Notes under the pieces: generated by a model
Databases searched by the model: none
The model's input: only the letters and a program-made list of their open reading frames with translations
What the model was told of the DNA's origin: nothing
Part shown: positions 8,214 to 16,639 of the stretch, in pieces
Numbering within the stretch: position 1 is the stretch's first letter
How the letters are laid out: every line of letters starts with the position of its first letter
Translations under genes and position numbers: made by a program
Source: an uncultured Bacteroides sp.
Lineage (GTDB): Bacteria > Bacteroidota > Bacteroidia > Bacteroidales > Bacteroidaceae
Direction of reading: 5' to 3'
Assembly (NCBI GenBank): GCA_944322285.1
Contig: CALUOR010000013.1
Location: 1 to 64,000 of the forward strand
DNA length: 64,000 nt

Positions 8214-9044
8214 TTATTTTGATTTAGCGTTAATAATCAATTTTTCCAAAAATCTAATTTGGTCTGCAAAGTAAGCATTTTTTTTTGGATAATTCAAACT
8301 TAATTTTTTAATTATTTCAAGAGCCTTCTCATAACGGTGCTGTTTAATGTATATTTTAGCCAATGTCTCCGTAAAATAGTTATCATCCAAGCCACTTACG
8401 ATAGCAGTATCCGCAGAATCCTCCTCTTCCTCTTCTTCAGGATCCATCTTCAAAACCGGCTTTTCCTTCGTCTCCAGTAATTCTTCATTTTCAACAAACG
8501 TGTCTTTCGTTTCCTCTTCTATCGGAGTCTTCTGCTCTTCACGCTCAGTACGGTTCAAGAATCCGTCTATCAACTCTTGCCCACGCAGCCTGACGTCCCC
8601 ATTGTCTTCCGTAAACTCCTCTTCATCCTGCAACAGATAAGCCGTATAGTCCATAGACAAATCCATAGGTACCGACTGAGATTGTTGTTGCTGTTCTTCA
8701 GGCATCGATGAGAGAAAAGCATCTATCAGGAACAAAGTCCTATCCACTCCCGGTTCTTCAGTCATGTCCCGCAACGGCACTATTGTCGACTTATGCGGCT
8801 GTAGCAAATAGTGGTCACCTTCTATTAAAGAGAAAAGCAAACGGCGATCGGCTACATAAAGCACCGCTTTACGCAACTCTGCTCCAAAACTGGCATCGTG
8901 CAACAAATACAAATTCTTCAAATAGAGCAAATGCAACGACTGGAAATAAGGATAACGAGCCATCTGTGTACGCAACTCGTACAAAGAGTCTCTATCCAAC
9001 AGCTCGGGATGCTGAATCCATTGTTGTAATTGGGCCGAAGTCAT
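8214..9044 (-). CDS. TPR-containing protein of unknown function
   Basis: 276 residues, no signal peptide, so cytoplasmic. The N-terminal third is helical. The centre is low-complexity and very acidic (EEEEEEDS near residue 210). The C-terminal 60 residues form one TPR-like helix pair (FTETLAKIYIKQHRYEKALEIIKKL). It is conserved between lptE and secG in Bacteroides genomes as far as I recall. The position suggests a role near envelope biogenesis, but that is inference from context only. Confidence 0.75.
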   Translation of the reverse strand: MTSAQLQQWIQHPELLDRDSLYELRTQMARYPYFQSLHLLYLKNLYLLHDASFGAELRKAVLYVADRRLLFSLIEGDHYLLQPHKSTIVPLRDMTEEPGVDRTLFLIDAFLSSMPEEQQQQSQSVPMDLSMDYTAYLLQDEEEFTEDNGDVRLRGQELIDGFLNRTEREEQKTPIEEETKDTFVENEELLETKEKPVLKMDPEEEEEEDSADTAIVSGLDDNYFTETLAKIYIKQHRYEKALEIIKKLSLNYPKKNAYFADQIRFLEKLIINAKSK

Positions 9045-9051
9045 ATACGCA

Positions 9052-9576
9052 TTACCAGTTTGCTACAGTGGCATTAAATATTTGTTCGGTTATATCATCA
9101 ATCATCACCGATATCAATTGGTCCTGAACATCGGTAAGCAATTGGGTAGACTCATACGTCTGGAAGGCAGAAAACTGCTGTTCGAAGTCCTCTTCATGGT
9201 TCGTATTGTTCGTGTAACGCACGTTCACCGTCAAGGTCACTTTTACCTTCGAGGCGTATCCGCTGGCATCCACCGATTCGTTGTATTGATTATACCCCGT
9301 TATCTCTCCATCTATATCCAAGTCACCACCGGTGTTTATCACCTGTAGGCGTGTCTGCTGGATAAACATATCCCGCAACTCCTGATTAAATTGCACGGCC
9401 AAAGGCGCATATACATACTCTGCCCTATTAGGGAAATTAGCTATCGAAATAGTTTTTACTTTTGAATAATCAATGGAACTGATAGGAGCCAATCCCAACG
9501 AGATACGGCAAGAATATACGACTACACCCAGACAGGCTAAAGCCGCCACTGTCAATAACTTTTTAATCCAGCCCAT
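9052..9576 (-). CDS. lptE: LptE family LPS-assembly lipoprotein
   Basis: 174 residues. A short signal sequence ends in a lipobox (VVYSC, Cys23), so it is a lipoprotein, presumably of the outer membrane. The body (KVKTISIANFPNRAEYV, then an alternating beta pattern and TVNVRYTN) fits the LptE fold, which plugs the LptD barrel to insert LPS. Bacteroidetes LptE is diverged and recognised mainly by this pattern. The start overlaps the regulator upstream by 14 bp. lptC is elsewhere in this window (25552-26199). Confidence 0.85.
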   Translation of the reverse strand: MGWIKKLLTVAALACLGVVVYSCRISLGLAPISSIDYSKVKTISIANFPNRAEYVYAPLAVQFNQELRDMFIQQTRLQVINTGGDLDIDGEITGYNQYNESVDASGYASKVKVTLTVNVRYTNNTNHEEDFEQQFSAFQTYESTQLLTDVQDQLISVMIDDITEQIFNATVANW

Positions 9577-10834
9577 ACGCTTTAATCTTTCTATATAAAG
9601 TACGCTCGGAGATATTCAAATCCTGCGCGGTATCCTTCCGCTTGCCATGATGTTTCTCCAATGTTTTCCGAATCAGTTCTTTCTCAGCTTCCTCAAGCGA
9701 CATTGTCTCTTCCACATATTCTTCCGTATCTTGTATGTCATCCCCCATGGGTGACGAATGGTGAATAGAGGAAGCAGGCTGTGTCGTTTGGTGAATAATG
9801 GTAGGCACATTCAAGTCCGCAGGCGATGCAGGCATCAACTGAGAAGGTGAAGTGTAATATGTTTGAGAAGAAAGAGGCGACACATGTTCAGTCCTTCCCC
9901 GCTCGGTCATAATCTCATTCACCAGTTTCTTCAGCTCCGTCACATCCCGACGCATATCGAAAAGCACCTGATAAAGAATCTCTCGTTCACTCTCAAAACT
10001 CTTACTATCTTTTCCACCTGAAAGAACCGGCAGACGCTGCACATTGTTCTGAGGCAGATAAGTCTTCAGTATCGCCGCATTAATTTCACGGTTAGTCTCA
10101 ATAATGGAAATCTGCTCCGTGATATTCTTCAACTGACGCACATTCCCCGGCCATGAATAACTCAATAGGAGCTGGCGTGCATCCTCGGTCAGTTGAATGG
10201 CCGGCATGTGATATTTCTCGGCAAAGTCGGAAGCGAACTTACGGAACAAAAGCACCACGTCATCACCCCGCTCGCGCAAAGGCGGCACTTGGATGGGCAC
10301 CGTATTCAATCGGTAATAAAGGTCTTCACGGAAACGCCCGTCAGCAATCGCCTGTGTCAGATTAACATTTGTAGCCGCCACAATTCGTACATCCGTCTTT
10401 TCTACTTTTGACGAACCCACTTTAATAAACTCGCCACTCTCCAACACACGCAACAAACGAGCTTGGGTAGGCAAAGGCAACTCTCCTACCTCATCCAAAA
10501 AAATGGTTCCGCCATTCGCCTCGCCAAAATAACCTTTCCGTTCACTAATAGCTCCTGTAAAAGCCCCCTTCTCATGACCAAAAAGCTCGGAGTCGATAGT
10601 TCCTTCAGGAATAGCCCCACAGTTCACGGCTATGTATTGCCCATGTTTCCGGCGGCTGTATTGGTGGATAATCTGCGGAAAGCTCTCTTTTCCGACACCA
10701 CTTTCTCCGGTTATCAGCACGGAGAGGTCAGTAGGAGCCACTTGCATGGCGATGTCAATACCACGCAACAAGGCATCATTATTTCCTATAATGCCGAAAC
10801 GTAACTTTACTTGTTGTATCTCCGCTTTTGTCAT
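9563..10834 (-). CDS. Sigma-54-dependent activator without sensor domain
   Basis: 423 residues. The AAA+ domain begins almost at once (residues 15-250): Walker A GESGVGKE, the sigma-54-contacting loop GAFTGA, Walker B GTIFLDEVGELP, and the R-finger region FREDLYYRLN. A Fis-type helix-turn-helix closes the protein (TAQDLNISERTLYRKI). There is no N-terminal receiver, PAS or GAF domain. Residues 270-370 are a Gln/Ser/Pro-rich linker. It lies in an operon with lptE and secG. What signal it answers and which genes it controls are not visible. Confidence 0.9.
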   Translation of the reverse strand: MTKAEIQQVKLRFGIIGNNDALLRGIDIAMQVAPTDLSVLITGESGVGKESFPQIIHQYSRRKHGQYIAVNCGAIPEGTIDSELFGHEKGAFTGAISERKGYFGEANGGTIFLDEVGELPLPTQARLLRVLESGEFIKVGSSKVEKTDVRIVAATNVNLTQAIADGRFREDLYYRLNTVPIQVPPLRERGDDVVLLFRKFASDFAEKYHMPAIQLTEDARQLLLSYSWPGNVRQLKNITEQISIIETNREINAAILKTYLPQNNVQRLPVLSGGKDSKSFESEREILYQVLFDMRRDVTELKKLVNEIMTERGRTEHVSPLSSQTYYTSPSQLMPASPADLNVPTIIHQTTQPASSIHHSSPMGDDIQDTEEYVEETMSLEEAEKELIRKTLEKHHGKRKDTAQDLNISERTLYRKIKAYGLD

Positions 10835-10836
10835 AC

Positions 10837-11934
10837 TTACAAATCCTCTTCTACACTGTCCAGTTTCAGTTTATCGCTATCGTCCCGTTTCTCATAATAT
10901 TGCTTGCGCAACGGATTGGCGCGTGCCACCCGCTCGCGTTGGCGATTGCGGAATACATCGATAGCCACATAAATGGCCTGACGGAAAGAGTCTTCTGAGG
11001 CAACTCCTTTTCCGGCTATGTCGTAAGCCGTGCCATGAGCAGGCGATGTACGCACCACCGGAAGACCTGCCGTATAGTTTACCCCTTCATCCATGGCCAA
11101 AGCCTTGAAAGGCGTCAGCCCTTGGTCGTGGTACATGGCCAAGATTCCATCGAAACGTGTATAATTGCCCGAACCCATAAATCCATCAGACGGATAAGGA
11201 CCGAAACAGAAGATACCTTGCGCCCTCATTTCTTCAATGGCCGGCAGGATAATCTCCTGCTCTTCAGTTCCCAACAATCCTTCGTCACCCGCATGAGGAT
11301 TCAACGAGAGCACCGCAATACGCGGGGCGCCAATAGCGAAATCCTGCTTCAACGAATGATTGAATATCTTAATCTTCTCCTCTATCAGCTCTTTGGTAAT
11401 GGTAGAGGCTATCTGACTTACAGGTATATGTCCCGTCACTAAAGCCACCCGGAAGTCATCTTTCATCAGAATCATCAGTGCTTTCTGTCCCTTGCCCAAC
11501 GCATTTTCCAAAAACTCCGTATGACCGGGGAAACTGAATTCTTCCGACTGGATAGTATGCTTATTGATAGGTGCCGTCACAAGTACATCTATCAACCCGG
11601 CCTTATACTCCTCCACGGCTTTCTCCAATGCGTCAAGCGCGGCACGTCCTCCTTCTTCCGTAGGCTTGGACAACTCCACTTTCACTTCGTCTTCATTGCA
11701 ATTCACAATACTCAGACGGTCAGGCTCGGCATCCTTGGCCGAATTAATGATACTGAAATTGGTCGGCAGGTCAAGTGCCTTGCGATGATAGGCCGCCACC
11801 TTAGGCGAGCCATAAACGATCGGTGTACATAACTCGAACATGGCCGGCTCGGCAAACGTCTTCAATATCACTTCATAGCCGATGCCATTGACATCACCCT
11901 GCGTGATGCCTACTTTTATCTTATGACTTTCCAT
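10837..11934 (-). CDS. pdxA: 4-hydroxythreonine-4-phosphate dehydrogenase
   Basis: 365 residues. It oxidises 4-phosphohydroxy-threonine in the DXP-dependent pyridoxal phosphate pathway. The N-terminus KVGITQGDVNGIGYEVI is the PdxA signature. FPGHTEFL holds a metal-site histidine, and LNPHAGDEGLLG and MYHDQGLTPFK the other two. Its first base is the last base of the upstream DUF4837 gene, so translation is likely coupled. It ends 2 bp before the sigma-54 activator begins. Confidence 0.97.
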   Translation of the reverse strand: MESHKIKVGITQGDVNGIGYEVILKTFAEPAMFELCTPIVYGSPKVAAYHRKALDLPTNFSIINSAKDAEPDRLSIVNCNEDEVKVELSKPTEEGGRAALDALEKAVEEYKAGLIDVLVTAPINKHTIQSEEFSFPGHTEFLENALGKGQKALMILMKDDFRVALVTGHIPVSQIASTITKELIEEKIKIFNHSLKQDFAIGAPRIAVLSLNPHAGDEGLLGTEEQEIILPAIEEMRAQGIFCFGPYPSDGFMGSGNYTRFDGILAMYHDQGLTPFKALAMDEGVNYTAGLPVVRTSPAHGTAYDIAGKGVASEDSFRQAIYVAIDVFRNRQRERVARANPLRKQYYEKRDDSDKLKLDSVEEDL

Positions 11935-12989
11935 TATCTTATATCTGGATTTTTAGGAAATTCTTTTCTAACTTCCGGTATTTCTATCTTCATATCATCA
12001 AGGGAACGAGGCAAGCGTAGGGTGTAGAGCGATGCCTCCATCTGGCGTATCAGGTTACGCTTCATCTTGTCTGGAGAATATACAAAAACTTCGGACACCA
12101 CAATCCGCTGGTTTATCGTATCCAGACGCATGTGCGACACAAACGGTCCACCCATAAAGTCACCTTTGATGCGCCACAAACCGCGAGCCTCCAATGCATA
12201 CTTGCCTTGCACGCTGATGGGCTTCACGTTTGTGAACATTGTATCCGTAGCCATATACATGCCTTCGCGCGCACCGGGAATGTTGATTTTCATCACGGAG
12301 TCACGCTTGTGCAGGAAGAATTCTTTGGTAAACGTCTTCGGGTCGGTATAGGGGAACGAATATACTACGAAGTTTTGGTCGCCTGTGGCCGTATTTGTAC
12401 CAGCCCAAACGAAGTGCTCGCCCATCTTGTGTGACGAGAGTGCACCGGGCACCCACACCTCGCAACCAAACATGCTCTTCACCATTGTATACACAAAATT
12501 ATTATAATTGCCTTCCAGCACTCTCATCTGGCGGTTCATCTCCGCACGGTTAAAGAAGTCTATAATGGTCTGGCTATGCTGAGTCACATACTCGCCAAAC
12601 GACTTCTCATCGGGTGCCTGAATGGTCAGTATCGCTTGTGGATTGGCATACACGTCATACTCATACGTCATCTTGGGCTGCGTATAGATGTCGCTCACCT
12701 TAACTTCCACAATATTACGAACCAACTTCAACGTGGCATCGAAATAAGCCGGATCCGTGAACATGACGCGAAAAGAAGCTTCCGACTGAGGCAACCCGGG
12801 AACATCCGTCTTGAGCACATCGTTAAGTGCCCGTCCGGCGGGACGCTCCCACAACTGCTGGTCTACCACTACTAATAATTCATACGCATTGCCGCTGGAA
12901 GTAGCGGAAAAAACGCTTTTACCGCCTTTCTTACCCGAACAGGAAGAAAACAGCACCAAGAGCATACTGAGGTAAAGAAAATGTTTCAT
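11934..12989 (-). CDS. DUF4837 family lipoprotein
   Basis: 351 residues with a signal sequence and lipobox LFSSC (Cys17). The body (ELLVVVDQQLWERPAGRAL and VRNIVEVKVSD) matches DUF4837, a Bacteroidetes family of unknown function that I recall beside rlmN and pdxA. A separate -7 box (13030-13037) lies 41 bp upstream, so it can be expressed apart from rlmN. Confidence 0.88.
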   Translation of the reverse strand: MKHFLYLSMLLVLFSSCSGKKGGKSVFSATSSGNAYELLVVVDQQLWERPAGRALNDVLKTDVPGLPQSEASFRVMFTDPAYFDATLKLVRNIVEVKVSDIYTQPKMTYEYDVYANPQAILTIQAPDEKSFGEYVTQHSQTIIDFFNRAEMNRQMRVLEGNYNNFVYTMVKSMFGCEVWVPGALSSHKMGEHFVWAGTNTATGDQNFVVYSFPYTDPKTFTKEFFLHKRDSVMKINIPGAREGMYMATDTMFTNVKPISVQGKYALEARGLWRIKGDFMGGPFVSHMRLDTINQRIVVSEVFVYSPDKMKRNLIRQMEASLYTLRLPRSLDDMKIEIPEVRKEFPKNPDIR

Positions 12990-13029
12990 TGTATCCTATT
13001 TAATCGTTATAACGCACATTTAAGTTTTA

Positions 13030-13037
13030 CAAAGCTA
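13030..13037 (-). promoter_or_regulatory. -7 box TAGCTTTG before the DUF4837 gene
   Basis: A TAnnTTTG match on the minus strand in the gap between rlmN and the DUF4837 gene, 41 bp before the ATG. There is no matching -33 at 19-21 bp. Probably an internal promoter of the operon. Confidence 0.45.
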
Positions 13038-13080
13038 CGAAGAATGGTTTTATCCTCCATGCCAAAGTCAATAATTTATA

Positions 13081-14115
13081 TTATTTTTTGTTATTCGCCT
13101 CCTGTTTGGCCGTAGAAAGCATACCGCACGCGGCAAAAATATCTTCCCCACGGGAGGCGCGAATGGTAGCGAACAAACCATGGGAAGTAAGGTAATCGCG
13201 AAAACGAACCATCGCCTCCATGTCCGTTCCCTCCAAATCCACATTCGGGATGGCGTGAAAACGAATCAAGTTTACCCGGCAATCCAGCCCGCGCAGCAAT
13301 TTCAAAAGTTCCTTGGCGTAAGGCAGACCGTCATTCACTCCTTTGAAGAGGATATATTCAAAGGAAAGGCGACGTTGTTTGCTGAAGTCATACCCCCGCA
13401 ACAAGTCCACAATCTCCGTGATGGAAAAACTTCGCTCAGCGGGCATCAATGCAGACCTTTGTGAAGGGATTGGCGAATGCAAGCTGATGGCCAGGTGGCA
13501 ATCGCTCTCCTCGATGAAACGTTTCAGCCCCTTGCGCAAGCCTACGGAAGAAAGCGTGACACGCTTCGGACTCCAGGCGTAGCCATAGGAAGCTGTCATT
13601 ATGTCCAAAGCTTTCAGCACCTCGTCCACATTGTCCAGCGGCTCGCCCATACCCATCATCACCACGTTGGTCAGCTTGTCCCGTTCGGGCAACGAGTTTA
13701 TCTGGTTGATGATTTGTCCGGCGGTCAGGTTGGCGGTAAAGCCTTGCTTGCCCGTCATGCAGAACTTGCAATTCATCTTACACCCCACTTGTGAGGACAC
13801 ACACAGCGTAGCCCTGTCCTCCTCCGGGATATAAACAGACTCCACAAAGTGGTTCTCCCCCACCCTATACAGATACTTCACCGTACCATCCACCGAGCGC
13901 ATGGCTTCCACCGGTGGACATGCGCCCACTTCATAAGTCTCCTTCAGCAACTCCCGATGCTTCAACGAAAGGTTCGTCATCTCATCAATGGCAGTCACTT
14001 TCTTGTCGTACAGCCACATTGCAATCTGCTTGGCGGCAAATCCCGGCATACCTAAACTTTTCACCACGTCTTGAAGTTCGTGGAGCGTCCGTCCTAAAAG
14101 GGGTTGTTTCTGCAT
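13081..14115 (-). CDS. rlmN: Dual-specificity RNA methyltransferase RlmN
   Basis: 344 residues. This radical-SAM enzyme methylates C2 of adenosine 2503 in 23S rRNA and A37 of some tRNAs. The [4Fe-4S] cluster motif CKMNCKFC sits near residue 112-119, followed by MTGKQGF. The SAM-site GMGEPLDN and the C-terminal catalytic cysteine region (ARGEDIFAACGML) are present. It heads the operon and has a -7 box at 14137-14144. Just upstream the sequence changes to ATPase relic material. Confidence 0.97.
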   Translation of the reverse strand: MQKQPLLGRTLHELQDVVKSLGMPGFAAKQIAMWLYDKKVTAIDEMTNLSLKHRELLKETYEVGACPPVEAMRSVDGTVKYLYRVGENHFVESVYIPEEDRATLCVSSQVGCKMNCKFCMTGKQGFTANLTAGQIINQINSLPERDKLTNVVMMGMGEPLDNVDEVLKALDIMTASYGYAWSPKRVTLSSVGLRKGLKRFIEESDCHLAISLHSPIPSQRSALMPAERSFSITEIVDLLRGYDFSKQRRLSFEYILFKGVNDGLPYAKELLKLLRGLDCRVNLIRFHAIPNVDLEGTDMEAMVRFRDYLTSHGLFATIRASRGEDIFAACGMLSTAKQEANNKK

Positions 14116-14118
14116 AGT

Positions 14119-14268
14119 TTAAAATCTTTGTTGGCGCAAAGATAATACAAAAAAGTGAAATACTGAGCCTCGTGCAGCTAACTGGTAAATCTGCACGCTC
14201 TTATCCACATACACAAAGCCATTTTTGCGCATTTTCTCAAACTGCTGTATTCCGATCGGGTATTTCAT
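14119..14268 (-). pseudogene. N-terminal relic of a DUF1703-type AAA ATPase
   Basis: Starting at ATG 14268 the frame reads MKYPIGIQQFEKMRKNG, then FVYVDKSVQIYQL, the N-terminus of the AAA ATPase/PD-(D/E)XK family common in Bacteroides (usually over 500 residues). After about 36 codons the homology stops, before the Walker A motif, and the frame runs into the rlmN promoter. It is a remnant, not a functional gene. It marks an old insertion or deletion upstream of rlmN. Confidence 0.75.
14137..14144 (-). promoter_or_regulatory. -7 box TATCTTTG of the rlmN operon
   Basis: A TAnnTTTG match 22 bp before the rlmN ATG. The DUF1703-type ATPase relic reads straight into this box, so the relic's breakpoint lies at or just beyond the promoter. 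Confidence 0.55.
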
Positions 14269-14305
14269 CGTGATTCGTCCCTTGATTCTATCTGCGAAGG
14301 TTGAA

Positions 14306-14350
14306 AAACTCTTTATGTAACCCAACAAAAGCGGGTTACATAAAGAGTTT
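14306..14350 (-). terminator. Orphan palindrome/terminator, 18-bp perfect arms
   Basis: Arms 14306-14323 and 14333-14350 are perfectly complementary (AAACTCTTTATGTAACCC and its reverse complement) around a 9-nt loop. On the minus strand the stem continues into a T-run. No intact minus-strand gene lies to its right, so the gene it terminated appears to be lost. Confidence 0.6.
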
Positions 14351-14457
14351 CAATTTATATTGAATGCACGTTAGATAAAAACATTCAAATATCACTACAT
14401 CACATTCATTTTGTATCTCATTGATAATCAAGGCATCATATTCCACTTTAAAAACGG

Positions 14458-14545
14458 TTAAGTGCTTTGCCGGAAAAAGTTAAGTGTTTCCCGAGTTTTA
14501 CTTAAGTATTTCGTGAGTTTTAGTTAAGCGTTTCGTGAAGGAATG
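14458..14545. repeat. Array A: four degenerate 22-bp units
   Basis: TTAAG recurs at 14458, 14480, 14502 and 14524, exactly 22 bp apart. Within units the shared pattern is TTAAGtgTTTCgtGAGTTTTA (mismatches in every unit). The array lies just before the 5' region of the truncated ATPase copy. Its last part continues into the 380-bp direct repeat. No function is known to me. Confidence 0.8.
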
Positions 14546-14884
14546 AGACGATTGGTAATAATATGTGGCAGGAAGCTTGGCCATTTTATAAAAAACACAT
14601 TATCTTTGCAGTAGCGAAACAGTCATTTCCGAAATGCGTGTTTCGGAAATTAAAAAAGAAAGGACCAAGGATATGAGATTTTTTGACAGGACAGAAGAGA
14701 TAAGATCCCTGCGCGAGATTCGCGGGATGTCAAAAGACAACTCCCAGTTCACGGTAGTGACGGGACGACGCCGAATCGGCAAGACATCCCTCGTGTGGAA
14801 GGCATACGAGGACGAACCTATCCTCTACTTCTTCGTTGCCCGCAAGGCCGAAGGAGACTTGTGCGAGGATTACCGATTTGAAAT
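14505..14884 (+). repeat. 380-bp direct repeat, left copy
   Basis: It aligns without gaps (constant offset of 2015 bp) to 16520-16899, with a small number of substitutions. It comprises the tail of array A, a promoter, a 5'-leader palindrome and the first 70 codons of a DUF234-type ATPase. The pair brackets the DUF4143 ATPase gene. Confidence 0.9.
14601..14650 (+). promoter_or_regulatory. Promoter and leader palindrome of the truncated ATPase copy
   Basis: TATCTTTG at 14601-14608 is followed at 14625-14650 by a perfect 10-bp inverted repeat ATTTCCGAAA/TTTCGGAAAT with a 6-nt loop, then the ATG at 14673. It is the same arrangement as in the intact copy downstream, with one loop substitution. 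Confidence 0.55.
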
Positions 14885-14951
14885 GCCCTCTCTTACAGAG
14901 GCTTGTCAATGGATGATATGTAAGCATTTCCCGGAAAACGCAGTTTTTTAA
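14673..14951 (+). pseudogene. Internally deleted copy of the DUF234-type ATPase
   Basis: Residues 1-70 match the intact gene at 16688 almost exactly and include Walker A GRRRIGKT. Then about 370 codons are missing. At 14906-14922 the DNA resumes similarity to the very end of the intact gene (ATGGATGATATGTA precedes both stops), but one frame off, so the product would end in 20 unrelated residues. Without Walker B and the C-terminal domain it should be non-functional. Confidence 0.85.
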
Positions 14952-15010
14952 GGTATGTTTTTATAGGAAAACGCAGTTTTTTGGGGGTATTTTTTATCGG
15001 AAAACGCACC
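14933..15010. repeat. 33-bp-period repeat with GGAAAACGCA before the DUF4143 gene
   Basis: GGAAAACGCA recurs at 14933, 14966 and 14999, exactly 33 bp (about three helical turns) apart. The first two copies continue as GTTTTTT. The third copy ends 19 bp before the -7 box at 15029, where a -33 element would be expected. Placement suggests operator sites, which is inference. Confidence 0.75.
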
Positions 15011-15028
15011 TATTATCCTTAAAAATAT

Positions 15029-15036
15029 TATATTTG
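15029..15036 (+). promoter_or_regulatory. -7 box TATATTTG of the DUF4143 ATPase gene
   Basis: A TAnnTTTG match 26 bp before the ATG at 15062. Instead of a TTTG -33 box, the third GGAAAACGCA repeat occupies the -33 position. Confidence 0.55.
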
Positions 15037-15061
15037 CACCAAACCAATAGGCTATTTAACC

Positions 15062-16420
15062 ATGTTATACAGAAAAATCTCGAAACGGATTGAAACGTAT
15101 CTTTCATCGGATTCTGACCGAATGCTGTTGATTGACGGTGCCAGACAGATTGGCAAGTCATACATTGTCCGTTGGGTGGGTCAGAAAATGTTTTCTAACT
15201 ATATTGAAATAAATATGGAGGAAGACAAACTGGGTGATAGAATCTTTGCCGACGCCAAGACAACCAAGGATTTTTATATGGCACTAAGTGTGGTAGCGGG
15301 CGACAAGATGAAAGACAAGGAAAACACCCTTGTTTTTATAGATGAAATTCAGGCTTATGACCATCTTCTCACTCTTGTGAAATTCTTGATGAGAGAGAAA
15401 AAGTTCACGTATATAGCCAGTGGATCGTTGCTTGGGGTGACATTAAAGAATACGCAGTCCGTCCCCATTGGAAGTTTGGATGTGGAACACATGTACCCGA
15501 TGGACTTTGAGGAGTTTCTTTATGCCAACGGTATAGGCGGAATGGCCATTGAATCTATGAGAGATAGTTTCATGAACAACCAAGCATTGTCCGATGCGCT
15601 GCACAACAAAATGATGGACCTCTTTAAGAAGTATCTGTTGGTAGGTGGTCTGCCAAAGGCTGTCGAAACATTTGTTGAGAGCCGTAATGTGGTTGAGTTC
15701 CGGTCTGTTCAGAAAGAAGCGTATGATTTATATGGGGTGGACGCTACCAAGTATGAAGAGGAGCACTCTAAGAAATTGAAGATACGCCGCATCTTCGACA
15801 TGATACCATCCAATCTTGAGAATAAAAAGAAGAGGGTAGTTATTAAAGACATAGAAGATAAGAGTTGGAAACGGGCGAACGATTATTTGGATGAATTTGA
15901 CTATCTCATTTCAGCCGGTGTTGCATTGGAAGTGAAAGCAGTCAGTACGCCCACCTATCCGTTGGTAGAGAACAGCGGAAAGAATCTGATAAAGCTCTAT
16001 CTGAATGATGTCGGCATTCTGTCCGGCATATTCTATCGCAATAACATCAAGGCAGTGATGGCTGATGTTAGAAGCGTAAACCTTGGTTCAGTATATGAGA
16101 CGGTTGTAGCCCAAGAGTTGAAGGCTCATGGTTATAGCCTCTATTACTATGACAATAAGAAGAACGGCGAAGTGGATTATTTGATAGATGATGCCGACAG
16201 CCTGTCCAATATCCCTATCGAAGTTAAATCAGGAAAGGATTACACTGTTCATAGCGCTTTGGATAAATTTTTGTCGAACGATGAGTATCATATCCAAAGG
16301 GCCTATGTGTTGTCGAATGAGCAGAGGGTCTATACAGAGAAGGGTGTCACCTATATCCCTATTTACTACATTATGTTTTTCCAAAACGTTTCCAATGTGG
16401 TAGAGCAGTTTTTGGACTGA
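15062..16420 (+). CDS. AAA ATPase with DUF4143 domain
   Basis: 452 residues. The N-terminal P-loop domain has Walker A GARQIGKS (26-33) and Walker B LVFIDEIQ (90-97). The C-terminal DUF4143 region has a PD-(D/E)XK-like pattern, NGEVDYLI then IPIEVKSGK (about 370-390). The family is frequent and multicopy in Bacteroides and archaea. Its role is unproven, with defence or mobile-element links often suggested. It is flanked by the 380-bp direct repeat and preceded by 33-bp repeats, signs of a mobile or recombining locus. Confidence 0.9.
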   Translation: MLYRKISKRIETYLSSDSDRMLLIDGARQIGKSYIVRWVGQKMFSNYIEINMEEDKLGDRIFADAKTTKDFYMALSVVAGDKMKDKENTLVFIDEIQAYDHLLTLVKFLMREKKFTYIASGSLLGVTLKNTQSVPIGSLDVEHMYPMDFEEFLYANGIGGMAIESMRDSFMNNQALSDALHNKMMDLFKKYLLVGGLPKAVETFVESRNVVEFRSVQKEAYDLYGVDATKYEEEHSKKLKIRRIFDMIPSNLENKKKRVVIKDIEDKSWKRANDYLDEFDYLISAGVALEVKAVSTPTYPLVENSGKNLIKLYLNDVGILSGIFYRNNIKAVMADVRSVNLGSVYETVVAQELKAHGYSLYYYDNKKNGEVDYLIDDADSLSNIPIEVKSGKDYTVHSALDKFLSNDEYHIQRAYVLSNEQRVYTEKGVTYIPIYYIMFFQNVSNVVEQFLD

Positions 16421-16591
16421 CCTTTTCGGCCTGCGTTTTTGTCCCTCCTGCTGTGTGGAGGCGCAAAGGAATACAGCCCCATTTAATGCGGATTCGAACC
16501 CAATAAAGTAGGAATATTCAGTATTTCGTGAGTTTTAGTTAAGCGTTTCGTGAAGGAATGAGACGATTGGTAATAATATGTGGCAGGAAGC

Positions 16592-16623
16592 TTGGCTATT
16601 TTATAAAAAACACATTATCTTTG
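16592..16623 (+). promoter_or_regulatory. Promoter of the intact DUF234-type ATPase
   Basis: TTGG (16592-16595), 20-bp spacer, TATCTTTG (16616-16623). The predicted start is near 16630, just before the leader palindrome. Confidence 0.6.
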
Positions 16624-16639
16624 CAGTAGCGAAACAGCC

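Noticed and set aside
16485-16500. ATTCGAACCC resembling a tRNA T loop
   Set aside because: No acceptor, D or anticodon stem can be built around it.
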